The notes below the pieces were generated by a model that saw only the letters and a program-made list of their open reading frames with translations, was not told the origin of the DNA and ran no database searches. From positions 1 to 22,235 of IMG/VR virus record IMGVR_UViG_3300008107_005969: 22,235 bases of DNA, one strand, 5' to 3'. A program made the position numbers and the translations under genes. How positions within the stretch are numbered: position 1 is the first letter of the stretch; the number at the start of each line of letters is the position of its first letter. Positions 7,123 to 14,952 of this stretch are shown piece by piece. The stretch comes from a virus.

Positions 7123-7395
7123 ATGGTTGATAAACCATACATTGACGAAAAACTAAATAATTGGACATTCGTGCGTACATTTAAACACGACGTCTTGAGT
7201 GAAGAATTAGTATGGCATCGTGACGAAAATGGAAGATTTATAGAAGTTTTGGAAGGTAGTGGCTGGGAAATCCAGCTTGATGATAAACTTCCAAAGAAGT
7301 TAATTAAAGGTGATAGGTTTTTTATTCCTGCAAAAACCTTTCATAGAATAAAGCGCGGGACAACAGATCTTAAAGTGAAGATCGAGGAATTCTAA
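7123..7395 (+). CDS. Small cupin-fold protein
   Basis: 90 aa. The pattern of short strands fits a single cupin barrel: VWHRDENGRFIEVLEGSGWEI-type first half, then a GDRFFIPAKTFHRI second half, where the G(D)xxxIPxxxxH element is the second cupin motif. His 26 (VWHRD) and His 66 (TFHRI) could hold a metal, but the first motif lacks the usual HxH, so catalysis is doubtful. Similar single-domain cupins are known to me in T4-like phages beside these multi-domain proteins; their role is unknown. The ATG begins on the base after the previous stop, and its own stop directly precedes the next ATG, so the three genes are translationally coupled. Confidence 0.7.
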   Translation: MVDKPYIDEKLNNWTFVRTFKHDVLSEELVWHRDENGRFIEVLEGSGWEIQLDDKLPKKLIKGDRFFIPAKTFHRIKRGTTDLKVKIEEF

Positions 7396-8838
7396 ATGGC
7401 AAACGTAAAAGTTCCAGCATTATTGCATAAGATGTCAAAAGCTGCTCAAAAGGCATGGTATAAGAAAAATAATATGGAAATGCCGCAAGAGAGATCTGCT
7501 GCTGGTGCCAAAAAGATTAAGCCAGTAGAAGTCAAGCCAGTAGAAGCTCCAGAAGTTCCTGCTGTAGATAGACCAAAGACTGCTCGTGAAATCAGTGCAG
7601 AACGCCAAGCAGCATACTACGCCAAAGGTGGACGTCAGCCAATTGGTGCTGGTGGTTCTGGTGGAAGCAGTGCAATGGCTGGTGGTGGACAATCAACCAT
7701 TAAAGATCTGAAAGCAAGTATCAAAGCAGGATTTAACCCAAAGGTTTCTTTAGATCCATATGAATCAGAAAGAGCAAAAAAAACTGGACCGAGGTCATTA
7801 AAAATGAAAAAAGAAGAAGTTCAAATTGGCGAAGCATTGAGCCCAGAACGTAAAAGAATGTTTGACCTCAAACTAAAATTGATCAAGAAAGTTGCCAACA
7901 AAAAGGCATACACAAAACCATCAAAGGTAGATTCGCCACGCGCACTATTAAATCCAGCAGCAGATATGAAATTAAATCCAAGACCACCAAGCGGTGACGG
8001 TAAGGAATACTACCGAGAAGAAATGCAGATCGATGAAGTTACAAAGAAGGAAGCCGAATCAATGCTCGGCGGTCCAGTCAAAGAAAAGCCAAAGATGCCA
8101 CCAGGAAAACAACCAGCAGCATATCGTTACGTTCGTGGTCTTGCCCGCAAAGCGATGAAAGCAGGAATGAAGAAAGAAGAAGTCACACTTGATGAAGTAA
8201 CTGGATACGAAGGCGTCAAAGATCGTACAGATATGATTAAGAGAGCCGCTGCAATGGGTAGAATGGGTAAGAATGTTTTCCTTGCACGAGTAAAAGCTCG
8301 TGCTACTGAAATGAAGAAACAAAAGGCAATGAAGGAAGAAGTTCAAGATCAAGCAGATGTCGGCGAATATGATTACGAAGGCGATATGGCAAAGTCTCAA
8401 CTTCGCAGCATTCTAGCCAATGCAAAGCGTATGCACGATATGCTTGAAGAAAACACAAATCTTCCTGAATGGGTTCAGAGCAAGATTACTCTTGCCGAAG
8501 ATTACATCCTCACCGCCGCCAATTATATGGAAGGTGAGATGAATGAGGAACTTATCAGTCAAGAAGAATCAATCTTCGAAGCAATGAAGAAGATGGAGCT
8601 GGACGACGAAGAAGATGAAATGGACGATGAAGATGAAATGGATGATGAAGATGAGATGGACGATGATGAAGAAGAAACAAAAATAAAGAAAGAAGAAGTC
8701 GGCGGCAAAGTTGCTGTAACTCCAAAAGAAAAGGCACTCGCTGCACATCATGGCGATAAGACCAAAATCACTTACGGTGATGTAATCAAGGCTCGTTTAA
8801 AGTCTGTCGCTGCAAAAGCAATGAATAAAGGTAAGTAA
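7396..8838 (+). CDS. Lys/Glu-rich multi-domain phage protein with repeated KKEEVxxIxE motifs (possible capsid-internal polyprotein)
   Basis: 480 aa, rich in Lys, Glu, Met and Ala. Small domains: an N-terminal VPALLHKMSKAAQKAWYKKN segment; a Gly/Ser linker (81-98); SPERKRMFDLKLKLIKK (149-164); DRTDMIKRAAAMGRMGKN (277-293); a helical module YDYEGDMAKSQL...YILTAANYMEGEM (325-382), common in T4-like phages; an acidic DDEDEM repeat (404-421); and TPKEKALAAHHGDKTKITYGD (442-462). Between them lie KKEEVQIGE-A (138-146), REEMQIDE-V (207-215), KKEEVTLDE-V (259-268) and looser KEEV...VGE-Y (313-325) and SIFE-A (392-396). These match the (L/I)-x-E cleavage rule of T4 prohead protease. GAGGAATT precedes ATG 7396. 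A structural or capsid-internal role is inference. Confidence 0.7.
   Translation: MANVKVPALLHKMSKAAQKAWYKKNNMEMPQERSAAGAKKIKPVEVKPVEAPEVPAVDRPKTAREISAERQAAYYAKGGRQPIGAGGSGGSSAMAGGGQSTIKDLKASIKAGFNPKVSLDPYESERAKKTGPRSLKMKKEEVQIGEALSPERKRMFDLKLKLIKKVANKKAYTKPSKVDSPRALLNPAADMKLNPRPPSGDGKEYYREEMQIDEVTKKEAESMLGGPVKEKPKMPPGKQPAAYRYVRGLARKAMKAGMKKEEVTLDEVTGYEGVKDRTDMIKRAAAMGRMGKNVFLARVKARATEMKKQKAMKEEVQDQADVGEYDYEGDMAKSQLRSILANAKRMHDMLEENTNLPEWVQSKITLAEDYILTAANYMEGEMNEELISQEESIFEAMKKMELDDEEDEMDDEDEMDDEDEMDDDEEETKIKKEEVGGKVAVTPKEKALAAHHGDKTKITYGDVIKARLKSVAAKAMNKGK
8605..8658 (+). repeat. In-frame 18-bp tandem repeat coding for acidic DDEDEM units
   Basis: Three consecutive 18-base units (8605-8622, 8623-8640, 8641-8658) encode DEEDEM, DDEDEM and DDEDEM, followed by a run DDDEEE. 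The units differ at only a few bases, so this is a young expansion compared with the other repeats in the window. It forms a strongly acidic patch in an otherwise basic protein. Confidence 0.85.
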
Positions 8839-8839
8839 A

Positions 8840-10093
8840 ATGAAATACGTTGTACAACTTTCATACACAAATCCAGCTCACGAACACGTTTCATTGCGTC
8901 GTCGCGTTGATACAGTTAATCGTATCATTGAGGCAGCAAATGAGAATCAAGCAATTCTCCGCGCATCACAGCAACAACGCGCTTTAGGTTTTATGATCAA
9001 AGAAGCAAAGATCGTAAAAGAAAAAGAAAAGATGAAGAAAAAAGAAGTTGTGGTTGATAGTAACGAAAAAACAGAAGTTGCTGCATCGGGTGGTATGAAA
9101 GAAGAAGTCGAGCAGATAGATGAGGCTCGCCGTATGAGTGCAGCAGAAAAGTTGGGTCGTGCATTTGACAGAGAAAAAACAGCAAGCGATGCCAGCCGTA
9201 AGCGTGGCGAGGAAATGCTGGCTCAGGCTCGTGCAGAATATGCAAAGAAGCAAGCCGCTAAGACAAACGAAGAAGCCGAGCAGGTGGATGAAGCCAACAT
9301 GCGCTTTGATCCAGAAGCTGCTGCTCGTCCAAAGTCATCTGATGTCAAAAACTTCTTGAATCGAAATAAGAATGCTCGTGCTGGCGCTGCTTCTAAAAAG
9401 TATATTCGCCGCATGACAAAACTCGGTGGTCTTGGTCCAAATCAAACCAAAAAAGACACTGAAAAGCATATGAAGAATTATTTCGAAGAAGTCCAAATCT
9501 CAGAAGCATCAAAAGAAGGCAAATCTGTAATGTACGGTATGCGCGCTTCAATGAAAGCAATGGATCTACGTCACGGCGTTGATTCAGACAAGCGTGATTC
9601 TGGCTACAAGATGTCACCTGCTGTTCGTGCTGCTCAAGCCAAGTCTGATGCTCTTTCTAAGGTTGAAAAACCAGTGCAGGCAGGAACTCTTGCTGCTCTA
9701 AAACGAAGAGAGATGAAAAAAGAAGAAGTTGAGTACATTGAAGAAAAACTATCAGCTGGTGATCCTGCATCAAAGTGGATCAGTGACTTCGTTGCTTCTG
9801 ATAATCCAAAATTTGCTGGTAAAACAAAGAAAGAGCGCATCAATATGGCTCTTGGTGCCTACTATGCAGCAAAGAAAGGGAAGAATGAAGAAGTTGAACA
9901 CGTTGAAGAGGCTGCTGATCCAGGTAAATTACGTGTTGTAAATAAGAAAGTTGAGGCGCAAGCGTCAAAAGATACAAAAAAATCTGAACAGAAGTCAAAG
10001 GCAACTGAAAAAGCAATTGACGTCGCAAAAAGTAAGAAAAATCCAGTTAATCTAAAGCCAGTACTCGGTGGAGACAAGGTGAACAATGCTTAA
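8840..10093 (+). CDS. Lys/Ala-rich multi-domain phage protein with repeated EEVxxIxE motifs (possible capsid-internal polyprotein)
   Basis: 417 aa. It opens with a folded-looking domain MKYVVQLSYTNPAHEHVSLR...EAANENQAILRASQQQRALG (1-50). The rest is a string of basic helical segments separated by the same motif as in the preceding gene: MKEEVEQIDE-A (86-96), NEEAEQVDE-A (143-152), FEEVQISE-A (215-223), MKKEEVEYIEE-K (292-303) and NEEVEHVEE-A (349-358). The segment between the last two holds a module common in T4-like phages (WISDFVASDNPKFAGK, then ERINMALGAYYAAKK), so its edges coincide with the motifs. The C-terminal 60 residues are Lys/Ser rich and probably disordered. AAGGTAAG precedes ATG 8840, one base after the previous stop. 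Function is not known; processing by prohead protease is proposed as inference. Confidence 0.7.
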   Translation: MKYVVQLSYTNPAHEHVSLRRRVDTVNRIIEAANENQAILRASQQQRALGFMIKEAKIVKEKEKMKKKEVVVDSNEKTEVAASGGMKEEVEQIDEARRMSAAEKLGRAFDREKTASDASRKRGEEMLAQARAEYAKKQAAKTNEEAEQVDEANMRFDPEAAARPKSSDVKNFLNRNKNARAGAASKKYIRRMTKLGGLGPNQTKKDTEKHMKNYFEEVQISEASKEGKSVMYGMRASMKAMDLRHGVDSDKRDSGYKMSPAVRAAQAKSDALSKVEKPVQAGTLAALKRREMKKEEVEYIEEKLSAGDPASKWISDFVASDNPKFAGKTKKERINMALGAYYAAKKGKNEEVEHVEEAADPGKLRVVNKKVEAQASKDTKKSEQKSKATEKAIDVAKSKKNPVNLKPVLGGDKVNNA

Positions 10094-10547
10094 ATTTAAA
10101 GATTTCTTGAATGAACAAGCTGAAACTGATGTAATTGAAGTTGATTCAACATACGTTTCATCAAATAAAGATGCTATCAACGCAGATTTTGATGTTTTAA
10201 CCGCAAAACCATATCAAAACGCACCTATTTTCTTAAATCAGTTGCGCGGAACAGTAGAACGCTATGGTATGTTGATCCCAGCGGAAGCAACACCACACTT
10301 TCTGAACTTGTCTGCTGAATTAGTATATGCTCTTGGCGATTCAGATCTCTATCTTTACATCGTTTATGACACTGGTGAAGATGGATTTGTAGATGGATAC
10401 GCTCAAGTTGTTACTTCTGATGAATTAAGCGATCTAACACAGTTAGATTCAGAAGAACTTCTAGGTGATCGCGATCCAATCGGACCAAGATCGTCAATTT
10501 CATATGCAAGAAAAGACGACGATTCAGGAAACAGCAGCGAATATTGA
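10086..10547 (+). CDS. Conserved T4-like phage protein with capsid-targeting-like N-terminus
   Basis: 153 aa, acidic. The N-terminus MLKFKDFLNEQ has the form M-x-x-(F/Y)-x-x-(F/L)-(I/L)-x-E seen in T4 internal-protein capsid-targeting sequences, which gp21 cuts after the Glu. The body (DAINADFDVLTAKPYQNAP, FLNQLRGTVERYGMLIP, then GYAQVVTSDELSDL) and the C-terminal KDDDSGNSSEY match, from memory, a conserved hypothetical protein of aquatic T4-like phages; no motif gives a function. ATG 10086 lies inside the end of the previous gene, so translation is probably coupled. It is followed after three bases by the next start. Confidence 0.7.
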   Translation: MLKFKDFLNEQAETDVIEVDSTYVSSNKDAINADFDVLTAKPYQNAPIFLNQLRGTVERYGMLIPAEATPHFLNLSAELVYALGDSDLYLYIVYDTGEDGFVDGYAQVVTSDELSDLTQLDSEELLGDRDPIGPRSSISYARKDDDSGNSSEY

Positions 10548-10550
10548 TTT

Positions 10551-10937
10551 ATGTTTGAAAATTTGAATGAATCAAATATATTATTGTATGCAGCAAAGTG
10601 TTACGAAAGACCTAACTGCGTCTCTAGTGAATTTGATGAAGATTATAAAAAAATTAGATACATCAAACGTTTATTGCAAAAGTATAGAATGACTGGTGAG
10701 ATAAAAGAGAGATTGCTTTTAAATCATTTGGTAGTAGCACAAAACGTTTTTGGTATTGAAGCATGCACTAGAATGCTTTTTCTGAGGATTAATGAGAAAG
10801 ATTATAGTGCGCTTAAAACTTTTTTAGTTTACACTTCCGCAATGCCAAAAATTGTAAAAGGAATTGATGATAGAAATATTGTTTCAAGTGATATTGAACT
10901 CGATCAAAAACTTGTAGATATGTTACGAAAGATTTAA
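10551..10937 (+). CDS. Conserved helical T4-like phage protein of unknown function (possibly DUF7207)
   Basis: 128 aa, predicted mainly helical. Landmarks FENLNESNILLYAAKCYE at the start, IRYIKRLLQKYRMTGEI, LNHLVVAQNVFGIEACTRM and the end LDQKLVDMLRKI match, from memory, a small protein conserved across T4-like phages (I believe labelled DUF7207). No catalytic motif is visible. It is fairly free of the repeats that fill the preceding two proteins. The ribosome site is weak (ATTGATTT before ATG 10551), suggesting re-initiation from the gene ending three bases upstream. A 51-base gap follows. Confidence 0.7.
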   Translation: MFENLNESNILLYAAKCYERPNCVSSEFDEDYKKIRYIKRLLQKYRMTGEIKERLLLNHLVVAQNVFGIEACTRMLFLRINEKDYSALKTFLVYTSAMPKIVKGIDDRNIVSSDIELDQKLVDMLRKI

Positions 10938-10988
10938 CCGAAACCAGACATAGTTATTCTAACTGACAGGCAAATAAAGTCAAGTAAG

Positions 10989-11165
10989 ATGAAAAAATTT
11001 AAAGAATTTCTTGGAAAAAAGAAGTTCAAAAGATTTAAATCATACGTTGGCGGTGAAATCGGAGAAGAAATTCGTCAATACGCCAGAGAAAATAGAGATG
11101 CGTCTATTATTGTGCAAGATGAAAAGACTGGTGCAATGTATTATTTAAAGAATGGGAGAGAATAA
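10989..11165 (+). CDS. 58-aa basic protein with capsid-targeting-like N-terminus
   Basis: A short ORF: ATG 10989, stop TAA 11163-11165. It begins MKKFKEFLGKKKFKRFKSYV and continues through a charged helix (GEEIRQYARENRDAS) to a short strand-like end (SIIVQDEKTGAMYYLKNG). The first eight residues resemble the M-x-x-F-x-x-F-L start of other genes here, but the Glu expected for cleavage is replaced by Gly-Lys. It fills the 227-base gap between its neighbours, ends one base before the lipoprotein start, and its last codons carry that gene's GGGAGAG ribosome site, all of which support real coding. Function unknown. Confidence 0.65.
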   Translation: MKKFKEFLGKKKFKRFKSYVGGEIGEEIRQYARENRDASIIVQDEKTGAMYYLKNGRE

Positions 11166-11166
11166 A

Positions 11167-11352
11167 ATGAAAGCAGCATTTTTAGTTTTGACTGCTTTGT
11201 TATTGGTTGGATGCTCAGATACATATAGATATCCATGCCAGGATCCTGCAAATAAGGATAAGGCAGAATGCAATCTTCCAGCATGTGAAGCCGATGGATT
11301 TTGCTACGATAAATTAAATGGCTTACAACACGTTATACTGAAACTGAATTGA
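11167..11352 (+). CDS. Small phage lipoprotein
   Basis: 61 aa. The N-terminus is a short basic-hydrophobic signal MKAAFLVLTALLLVGC with a lipobox LVGC, so Cys 16 would be lipidated after signal peptidase II cleavage. The mature part is small and cysteine-rich (YRYPCQDP, AECNLPACEADGFC), with four further Cys that could pair in the periplasm. Very similar small lipoproteins occur, from memory, beside lysis genes in T4-like phages. It could be the outer-membrane member of a spanin pair or a superinfection-related lipoprotein. An upstream in-frame ATG (11152) lies inside the preceding gene; ATG 11167 has GGGAGAG at the right distance. The stop overlaps the next start (TGATG). Confidence 0.75.
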   Translation: MKAAFLVLTALLLVGCSDTYRYPCQDPANKDKAECNLPACEADGFCYDKLNGLQHVILKLN

Positions 11353-11669
11353 TGGCTCGATTGAAATTTACGGTCGGTCTATCATTGGCATTTACATTGA
11401 CAGGAATTGTGTTTGTAGTTCTCTACTCACTTATCTTTGTCACCCAGCCAATGCAACAATCACCAAATGACGCAAAGTTTTTTGAGTTGATTACACCAAT
11501 CGCAACATTCTTAACAGGTATTCTATCAGGTATCATGTTGGGTAAGAGCGAAAAAGATAATGCTCCACCAACACCAGAAGCACCAAAAGTTGAAGAAGTT
11601 CGACCAGAAGATTTGCTTCCAACACCTGTAAAGGAAATGGTTGAAGAAGTCGAAGATCATATCGCTTGA
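11352..11669 (+). CDS. Two-helix membrane protein, holin or inner spanin candidate
   Basis: 105 aa. Two hydrophobic segments: about residues 6-30 (VGLSLAFTLTGIVFVVLYS) and 45-64 (LITPIATFLTGILSGIMLG), joined by a short polar loop, then a charged Pro/Glu-rich C-terminal tail (PPTPEAPKVEEVRPEDLLP). It sits between a lipoprotein and an endolysin, the usual place for a holin; two helices with a charged tail fit a holin topology but are not specific for it. I chose ATG 11352, which overlaps the previous stop, over the TTG one codon earlier. Nine bases separate it from the endolysin start. Confidence 0.65.
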   Translation: MARLKFTVGLSLAFTLTGIVFVVLYSLIFVTQPMQQSPNDAKFFELITPIATFLTGILSGIMLGKSEKDNAPPTPEAPKVEEVRPEDLLPTPVKEMVEEVEDHIA

Positions 11670-11678
11670 GGTTAAGTC

Positions 11679-12611
11679 ATGAGTTTGAAAGCACTTCAAC
11701 AAAAGATCGGAGTTACAGCAGATGGTTCGTGGGGTCCAGGAACTCTACGAGCAGCTGCTGCATTCTATAAACTATCACCAGCAAGAGCAGCACACTTCTT
11801 TGGACAAACTGCTCATGAAACTGGCGGATTCAAGGCATTCTCAGAGAACTTGAGTTATGGCGCAAAGGGCTTGATGAGTATATTCAAGAAATACTTCCCA
11901 GATGCTGCCACTGCTGCAAAGTATGAGAGAAAGCCAGAAGCCATTGCTAATAGAGTCTATGCTAATCGCATGGGCAATGGTCCAGAATCATCTGGTGATG
12001 GTTGGAAGTATCGTGGTCGTGGTGCTCTTCAATTAACAGGTAAAGATAATTACCAGGCGTTTGCAAAATTCTGCAATCGTCCAGATGTAATGACAAATCC
12101 TGATCTCGTTGCCACTGAATTGGCATTCGAATCAGCAATGTTTTTCTTCGAACGAAACAAACTTTGGAATATTTGCGATCAAGGAGTGACTGATGCTGCG
12201 ATATTATCCCTTACTAAGAAAATTAATGGTGGTACTCACGGCTTGGAAGATCGCAAGAATAAGACGAAAACGTACTATGCGCAATTAAGTGCACCTGCTG
12301 GCGCAACACCAAAAGTTGTGACTCCAACAGCATCGAATGGAATTGTTGTTCCACCACCAGCTCAGTTAGTTGCTGCATCAAAACCAGCAGCAATTGCTTC
12401 TGTTTCTCCAGAAATGAAATTGTCTGAACACTTTAATCTTAAAGAGTTCACCAAGTCAGAAACAGCAACAAGAAAGCGAATTGACAATACACCAAATGCT
12501 CAACATGCACAAAACCTCAAAAATGTCTGTGACAAAATTCTTGAACCTGTTCGTAAACATTTTGGGAAGCCTGTTCGTATTAACTCTGGTTATCGCGGTA
12601 GAATTCTATGA
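11679..12611 (+). CDS. Endolysin: GH19 glycosidase followed by a truncated M15 peptidase domain
   Basis: Degrades host peptidoglycan at lysis. Residues 1-30 hold a short IGVTADGSWGPGT motif like the repeat of peptidoglycan-binding domains. Residues 35-205 are a GH19 (chitinase/lysozyme-like) domain with the catalytic Glu in HETGGF (E47), a second acid in SENLSY (E56), the YRGRGALQLTG core (101-111) and a GGTHG loop. After an Ala/Pro linker (207-243), residues 246-306 begin a peptidase M15-type domain (LSEHFNLKEF, HFGKPVRINSGYR). Right after SGYRG the frame ends. The next family segment, which carries the zinc-binding SxHxxGxAxD motif, is absent, while the domain's C-terminus continues downstream in another frame. 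As written, only the GH19 activity should survive. GAGGTTAAG precedes ATG 11679. Confidence 0.85.
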   Translation: MSLKALQQKIGVTADGSWGPGTLRAAAAFYKLSPARAAHFFGQTAHETGGFKAFSENLSYGAKGLMSIFKKYFPDAATAAKYERKPEAIANRVYANRMGNGPESSGDGWKYRGRGALQLTGKDNYQAFAKFCNRPDVMTNPDLVATELAFESAMFFFERNKLWNICDQGVTDAAILSLTKKINGGTHGLEDRKNKTKTYYAQLSAPAGATPKVVTPTASNGIVVPPPAQLVAASKPAAIASVSPEMKLSEHFNLKEFTKSETATRKRIDNTPNAQHAQNLKNVCDKILEPVRKHFGKPVRINSGYRGRIL

Positions 12612-12738
12612 TCCAAAGGAAGGTCCAAACTCGGGTTGGGTTCATGCATCATATTCTGCAGGAAAGAACCGCAAACAAAAATTGACTGCTGTTACGGTCA
12701 ATGGCAAAACAGTCTACAAGCCAGGATTTGTAGTGTAA
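12601..12738 (+). pseudogene. C-terminal remnant of the endolysin M15 peptidase domain
   Basis: In frame 1, EFYDPKEGPNSGWVHASYS followed by GKNRKQKLTAV matches the C-terminus of phage M15-type peptidases (the EFYDP...GPNSGWVH strand, whose His is normally a zinc ligand). It has no start codon of its own and directly follows the endolysin N-terminal part, with about 45 family residues lacking at the junction near 12598. The stop TAA 12736-12738 would be the true end of the endolysin. Confidence 0.8.
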
Positions 12739-12748
12739 GGAAAAACAA

Positions 12749-13138
12749 ATGAGCTGCGATACAGATAACAAATATAATCTAACAATGTGGCAAGGATCTA
12801 CATTTGGACTTGCTATCACAGTAAAAGATGCAAACAATGCAGTGCAGAATCTAACGAGTTATACTGCTCGTATGCAAATTCGAAAGGATTATACTTCTGG
12901 AACAGCAACTGAAACACTTACATCTGCAAATGGTGAGATTACCATTACTGCAGCAACAGGAAATGTTTCTATTGAACTTGCTGCTTCTAGAACTGCAAAC
13001 ATCGCAGTTGATATGAGCAACGGTAAACCACCAAAGTCCTCTTATGTTTATGATTTAGAATTGATTGATGCTGCAAGTAAAGTCACCAAATTACTATATG
13101 GTGATGTCACAGTATATGGTGAAGTTACGCGCATATGA
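12749..13138 (+). CDS. Ig-like baseplate/tail protein, BppU N-domain type
   Basis: 129 aa, nearly all beta strand. [17 protein letters not shown], then [12 protein letters not shown], then [19 protein letters not shown], then [10 protein letters not shown] and a last strand pair [16 protein letters not shown] follow the pattern of a widespread phage Ig-like domain, also found at the N-terminus of baseplate proteins such as BppU. It probably sits at the baseplate or as an anchor for the fibres encoded just downstream. AAGGA precedes ATG 12749. The stop overlaps the next start (ATGA), so it is likely made in step with the first fibre protein. Confidence 0.72.
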   Translation: MSCDTDNKYNLTMWQGSTFGLAITVKDANNAVQNLTSYTARMQIRKDYTSGTATETLTSANGEITITAATGNVSIELAASRTANIAVDMSNGKPPKSSYVYDLELIDAASKVTKLLYGDVTVYGEVTRI

Positions 13139-14307
13139 GTTTAGATAATCCTACTGTAGTACAAGCAACAAGTAATACAGTCACTGTTGTTTTAAATCCT
13201 TCTCTTAGCCAAATTGCTGTGGTTCAGCCACAAGTTGGCAGCACAGTTGTTCGTGATAATGTTGTTCGTGGTCCAGAAGGTCCTTCTGGACCTTCTGGAG
13301 CATTAAGTCCATGGACAATCAAAACTGCAAATTATACTGCTGTTGATGGCGATCGTATTGTCGCTGATACAAGCAACGGTGCATTCACGATTACTTTACC
13401 TAGCAGTCCAATCGGTGGCGCATACGTTCAATTTACTGACGGTTCAAGTTGGTCAAATAATAATCTAACAGTCGCTCGCAATGGATCAACTATTGAAGGA
13501 TTTAGTCAAGACCTTCTATTGAATATTAGTGGTGTAACTGTTGAGTGCATCTACAATAGTTCTCAGGGAACTTGGGAAGTCACAGCAACTCTTGGACCAC
13601 GTGGTCCTCAAGGACCAACAGGACCAAGTGTGACAGGTCCACAAGGACCAACAGGACCACAAGGTGCACAAGGATTTCAAGGACCTCCTGGATTTACAGG
13701 TAATGCTGGTCCTCAAGGACCGTCAGGACCATCTGGACCAGAGGGATCGTTTGGTGGCATTACTCTAGAATATACTTTTGACACAAATACTGCAAATACT
13801 GATCCAGGCGTCGGTCAATTAAAGTTTAATCAAACAAATTTGCAATTAGCAAATCAAATGTATATTAGTGAATTTGCTGATGGTGGTATTGACGTTACAA
13901 GTTTTCTACAAACTATTGATGACTCAACATCACCAATTAAAGGACATTTTAAAGTAACTTCCAGATCTAACGTAGAAGCGTTTTTGCTTTACACGATTTC
14001 TAGTACGGTTCATCCTGGTGTCTATTCTATCGTAAATTGCTCTTATGTTTCTGGAGACACAAATCTTTCTGGAATTCTTTTCACAGAAAATCAAAATGTA
14101 CTGATAACTTTTGCGCGTACAGGTGATATTGGTGCGCCTGGTCCACAAGGACCACAAGGTCCATCTGGAGTTGTGTGGGTTTCTACTCCATCTACCAATG
14201 TAAGTACATGTAATGTTAATGAAATGTCATATGATGCAAATGGAAATTTTTACATCTGTATATCTCCAAACACTTGGAGTAAGATAGATGGTAGCACTAT
14301 CTGGTGA
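13135..14307 (+). CDS. Collagen-like mosaic tail-fibre protein
   Basis: 390 aa. Order of parts: a short N-terminal strand region; Gly-x-y triplets at about 44-56; a beta domain common in T4-like fibres ([15 protein letters not shown]...FTITLPSSP...VARNGS...TWEVTA, 62-151); a collagen-like block of about 18 triplets (153-206); an [20 protein letters not shown]...FARTGDIG domain (207-332) that recurs in the large fibre gene at 16970; another short collagen block (333-343); and a C-terminal [20 protein letters not shown]...[16 protein letters not shown] module. Collagen triplets imply a trimeric fibre. It starts on the ATGA overlap at 13135. Receptor-binding specificity cannot be read from sequence. 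Confidence 0.78.
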   Translation: MSLDNPTVVQATSNTVTVVLNPSLSQIAVVQPQVGSTVVRDNVVRGPEGPSGPSGALSPWTIKTANYTAVDGDRIVADTSNGAFTITLPSSPIGGAYVQFTDGSSWSNNNLTVARNGSTIEGFSQDLLLNISGVTVECIYNSSQGTWEVTATLGPRGPQGPTGPSVTGPQGPTGPQGAQGFQGPPGFTGNAGPQGPSGPSGPEGSFGGITLEYTFDTNTANTDPGVGQLKFNQTNLQLANQMYISEFADGGIDVTSFLQTIDDSTSPIKGHFKVTSRSNVEAFLLYTISSTVHPGVYSIVNCSYVSGDTNLSGILFTENQNVLITFARTGDIGAPGPQGPQGPSGVVWVSTPSTNVSTCNVNEMSYDANGNFYICISPNTWSKIDGSTIW

Positions 14308-14311
14308 TTAG

Positions 14312-14920
14312 ATGTCAATAACCTTACAAGATATTCTTATTAGCGGCGCACCTCCTGGACCACAAGGTCCACAAGGTGCTGCAGGACCAACAGGTCCTCA
14401 AGGCGCACAGGGTAATACTGGTCCAACAGGTCCATCTGGTCCACAGGGATTAAGTGGTCCAACTGGTCCCCAAGGACCAGCAGTTGATCTAGAAAACATC
14501 ACGACGAATATTATTCCTTCGACGAATAATACTCTCGATCTCGGTTCTACTGTAAAGAGATTTAATGATATTTACTCCGAGACTCTAACTCTTGGAATTT
14601 TTAAAACTCTCACACAGCAAATTGAGTCGAATTCGAATTCTCCATATACGATTGATACATTCCTTTCTTCGGCGTTCAGAACTGTGAAATACATCGTTCA
14701 AGCGACAAGTATTAGTGGAATTCACTCAACCGAAGTCTTTTGTATGCAGGACGGTGTGACAGCGTATCTTACAGAGTACGCCACACTGATTTCTGGTAGT
14801 CCACTCGGAAATTTCTCTATTGGAGTTGTAAGCGGAAATGTTAATTTAACGTTCTCTCCAATAAACCCAGACAATAATATTATAACTTTAAAAGTGATAA
14901 GATACGCTGTAACCAGCTAA
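14312..14920 (+). CDS. Short collagen-like tail-fibre protein
   Basis: 202 aa. Residues 12-56 are Gly-Pro-Gln/Thr/Ser triplets. Then follows an [22 protein letters not shown] module (shared with the next fibre gene as NIIPAANVTFNLGSPEARFKDLY). The C-terminal 80 residues ([29 protein letters not shown], then LKVIRYAV) match the C-terminus of the fibre encoded at 14953, so the two probably end in the same folded tip or trimerisation domain. The gene starts five bases after the preceding stop with only a weak ribosome site, suggesting coupled translation, and is followed by a late promoter. Confidence 0.75.
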   Translation: MSITLQDILISGAPPGPQGPQGAAGPTGPQGAQGNTGPTGPSGPQGLSGPTGPQGPAVDLENITTNIIPSTNNTLDLGSTVKRFNDIYSETLTLGIFKTLTQQIESNSNSPYTIDTFLSSAFRTVKYIVQATSISGIHSTEVFCMQDGVTAYLTEYATLISGSPLGNFSIGVVSGNVNLTFSPINPDNNIITLKVIRYAVTS

Positions 14921-14923
14921 TAA

Positions 14924-14931
14924 TATAAATA
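14924..14931 (+). promoter_or_regulatory. T4-type late promoter octamer
   Basis: TATAAATA is an exact match to the -10 element recognised by the T4 late sigma factor gp55. It lies in the short gap between two fibre genes, 21 bases before ATG 14953, with AGGAG (14942-14946) between. It would give the 14953 fibre its own late transcript. The element needs no -35 box in T4. Confidence 0.7.
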
Positions 14932-14952
14932 GTTTATCACTAGGAGATCTCA

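Noticed and set aside
10950-10963. Small hairpin AGTTATTCTAACT in the 51-base gap after 10937
   Set aside because: The stem is five A/T-rich pairs with no following T-run, so it is not credible as a terminator.
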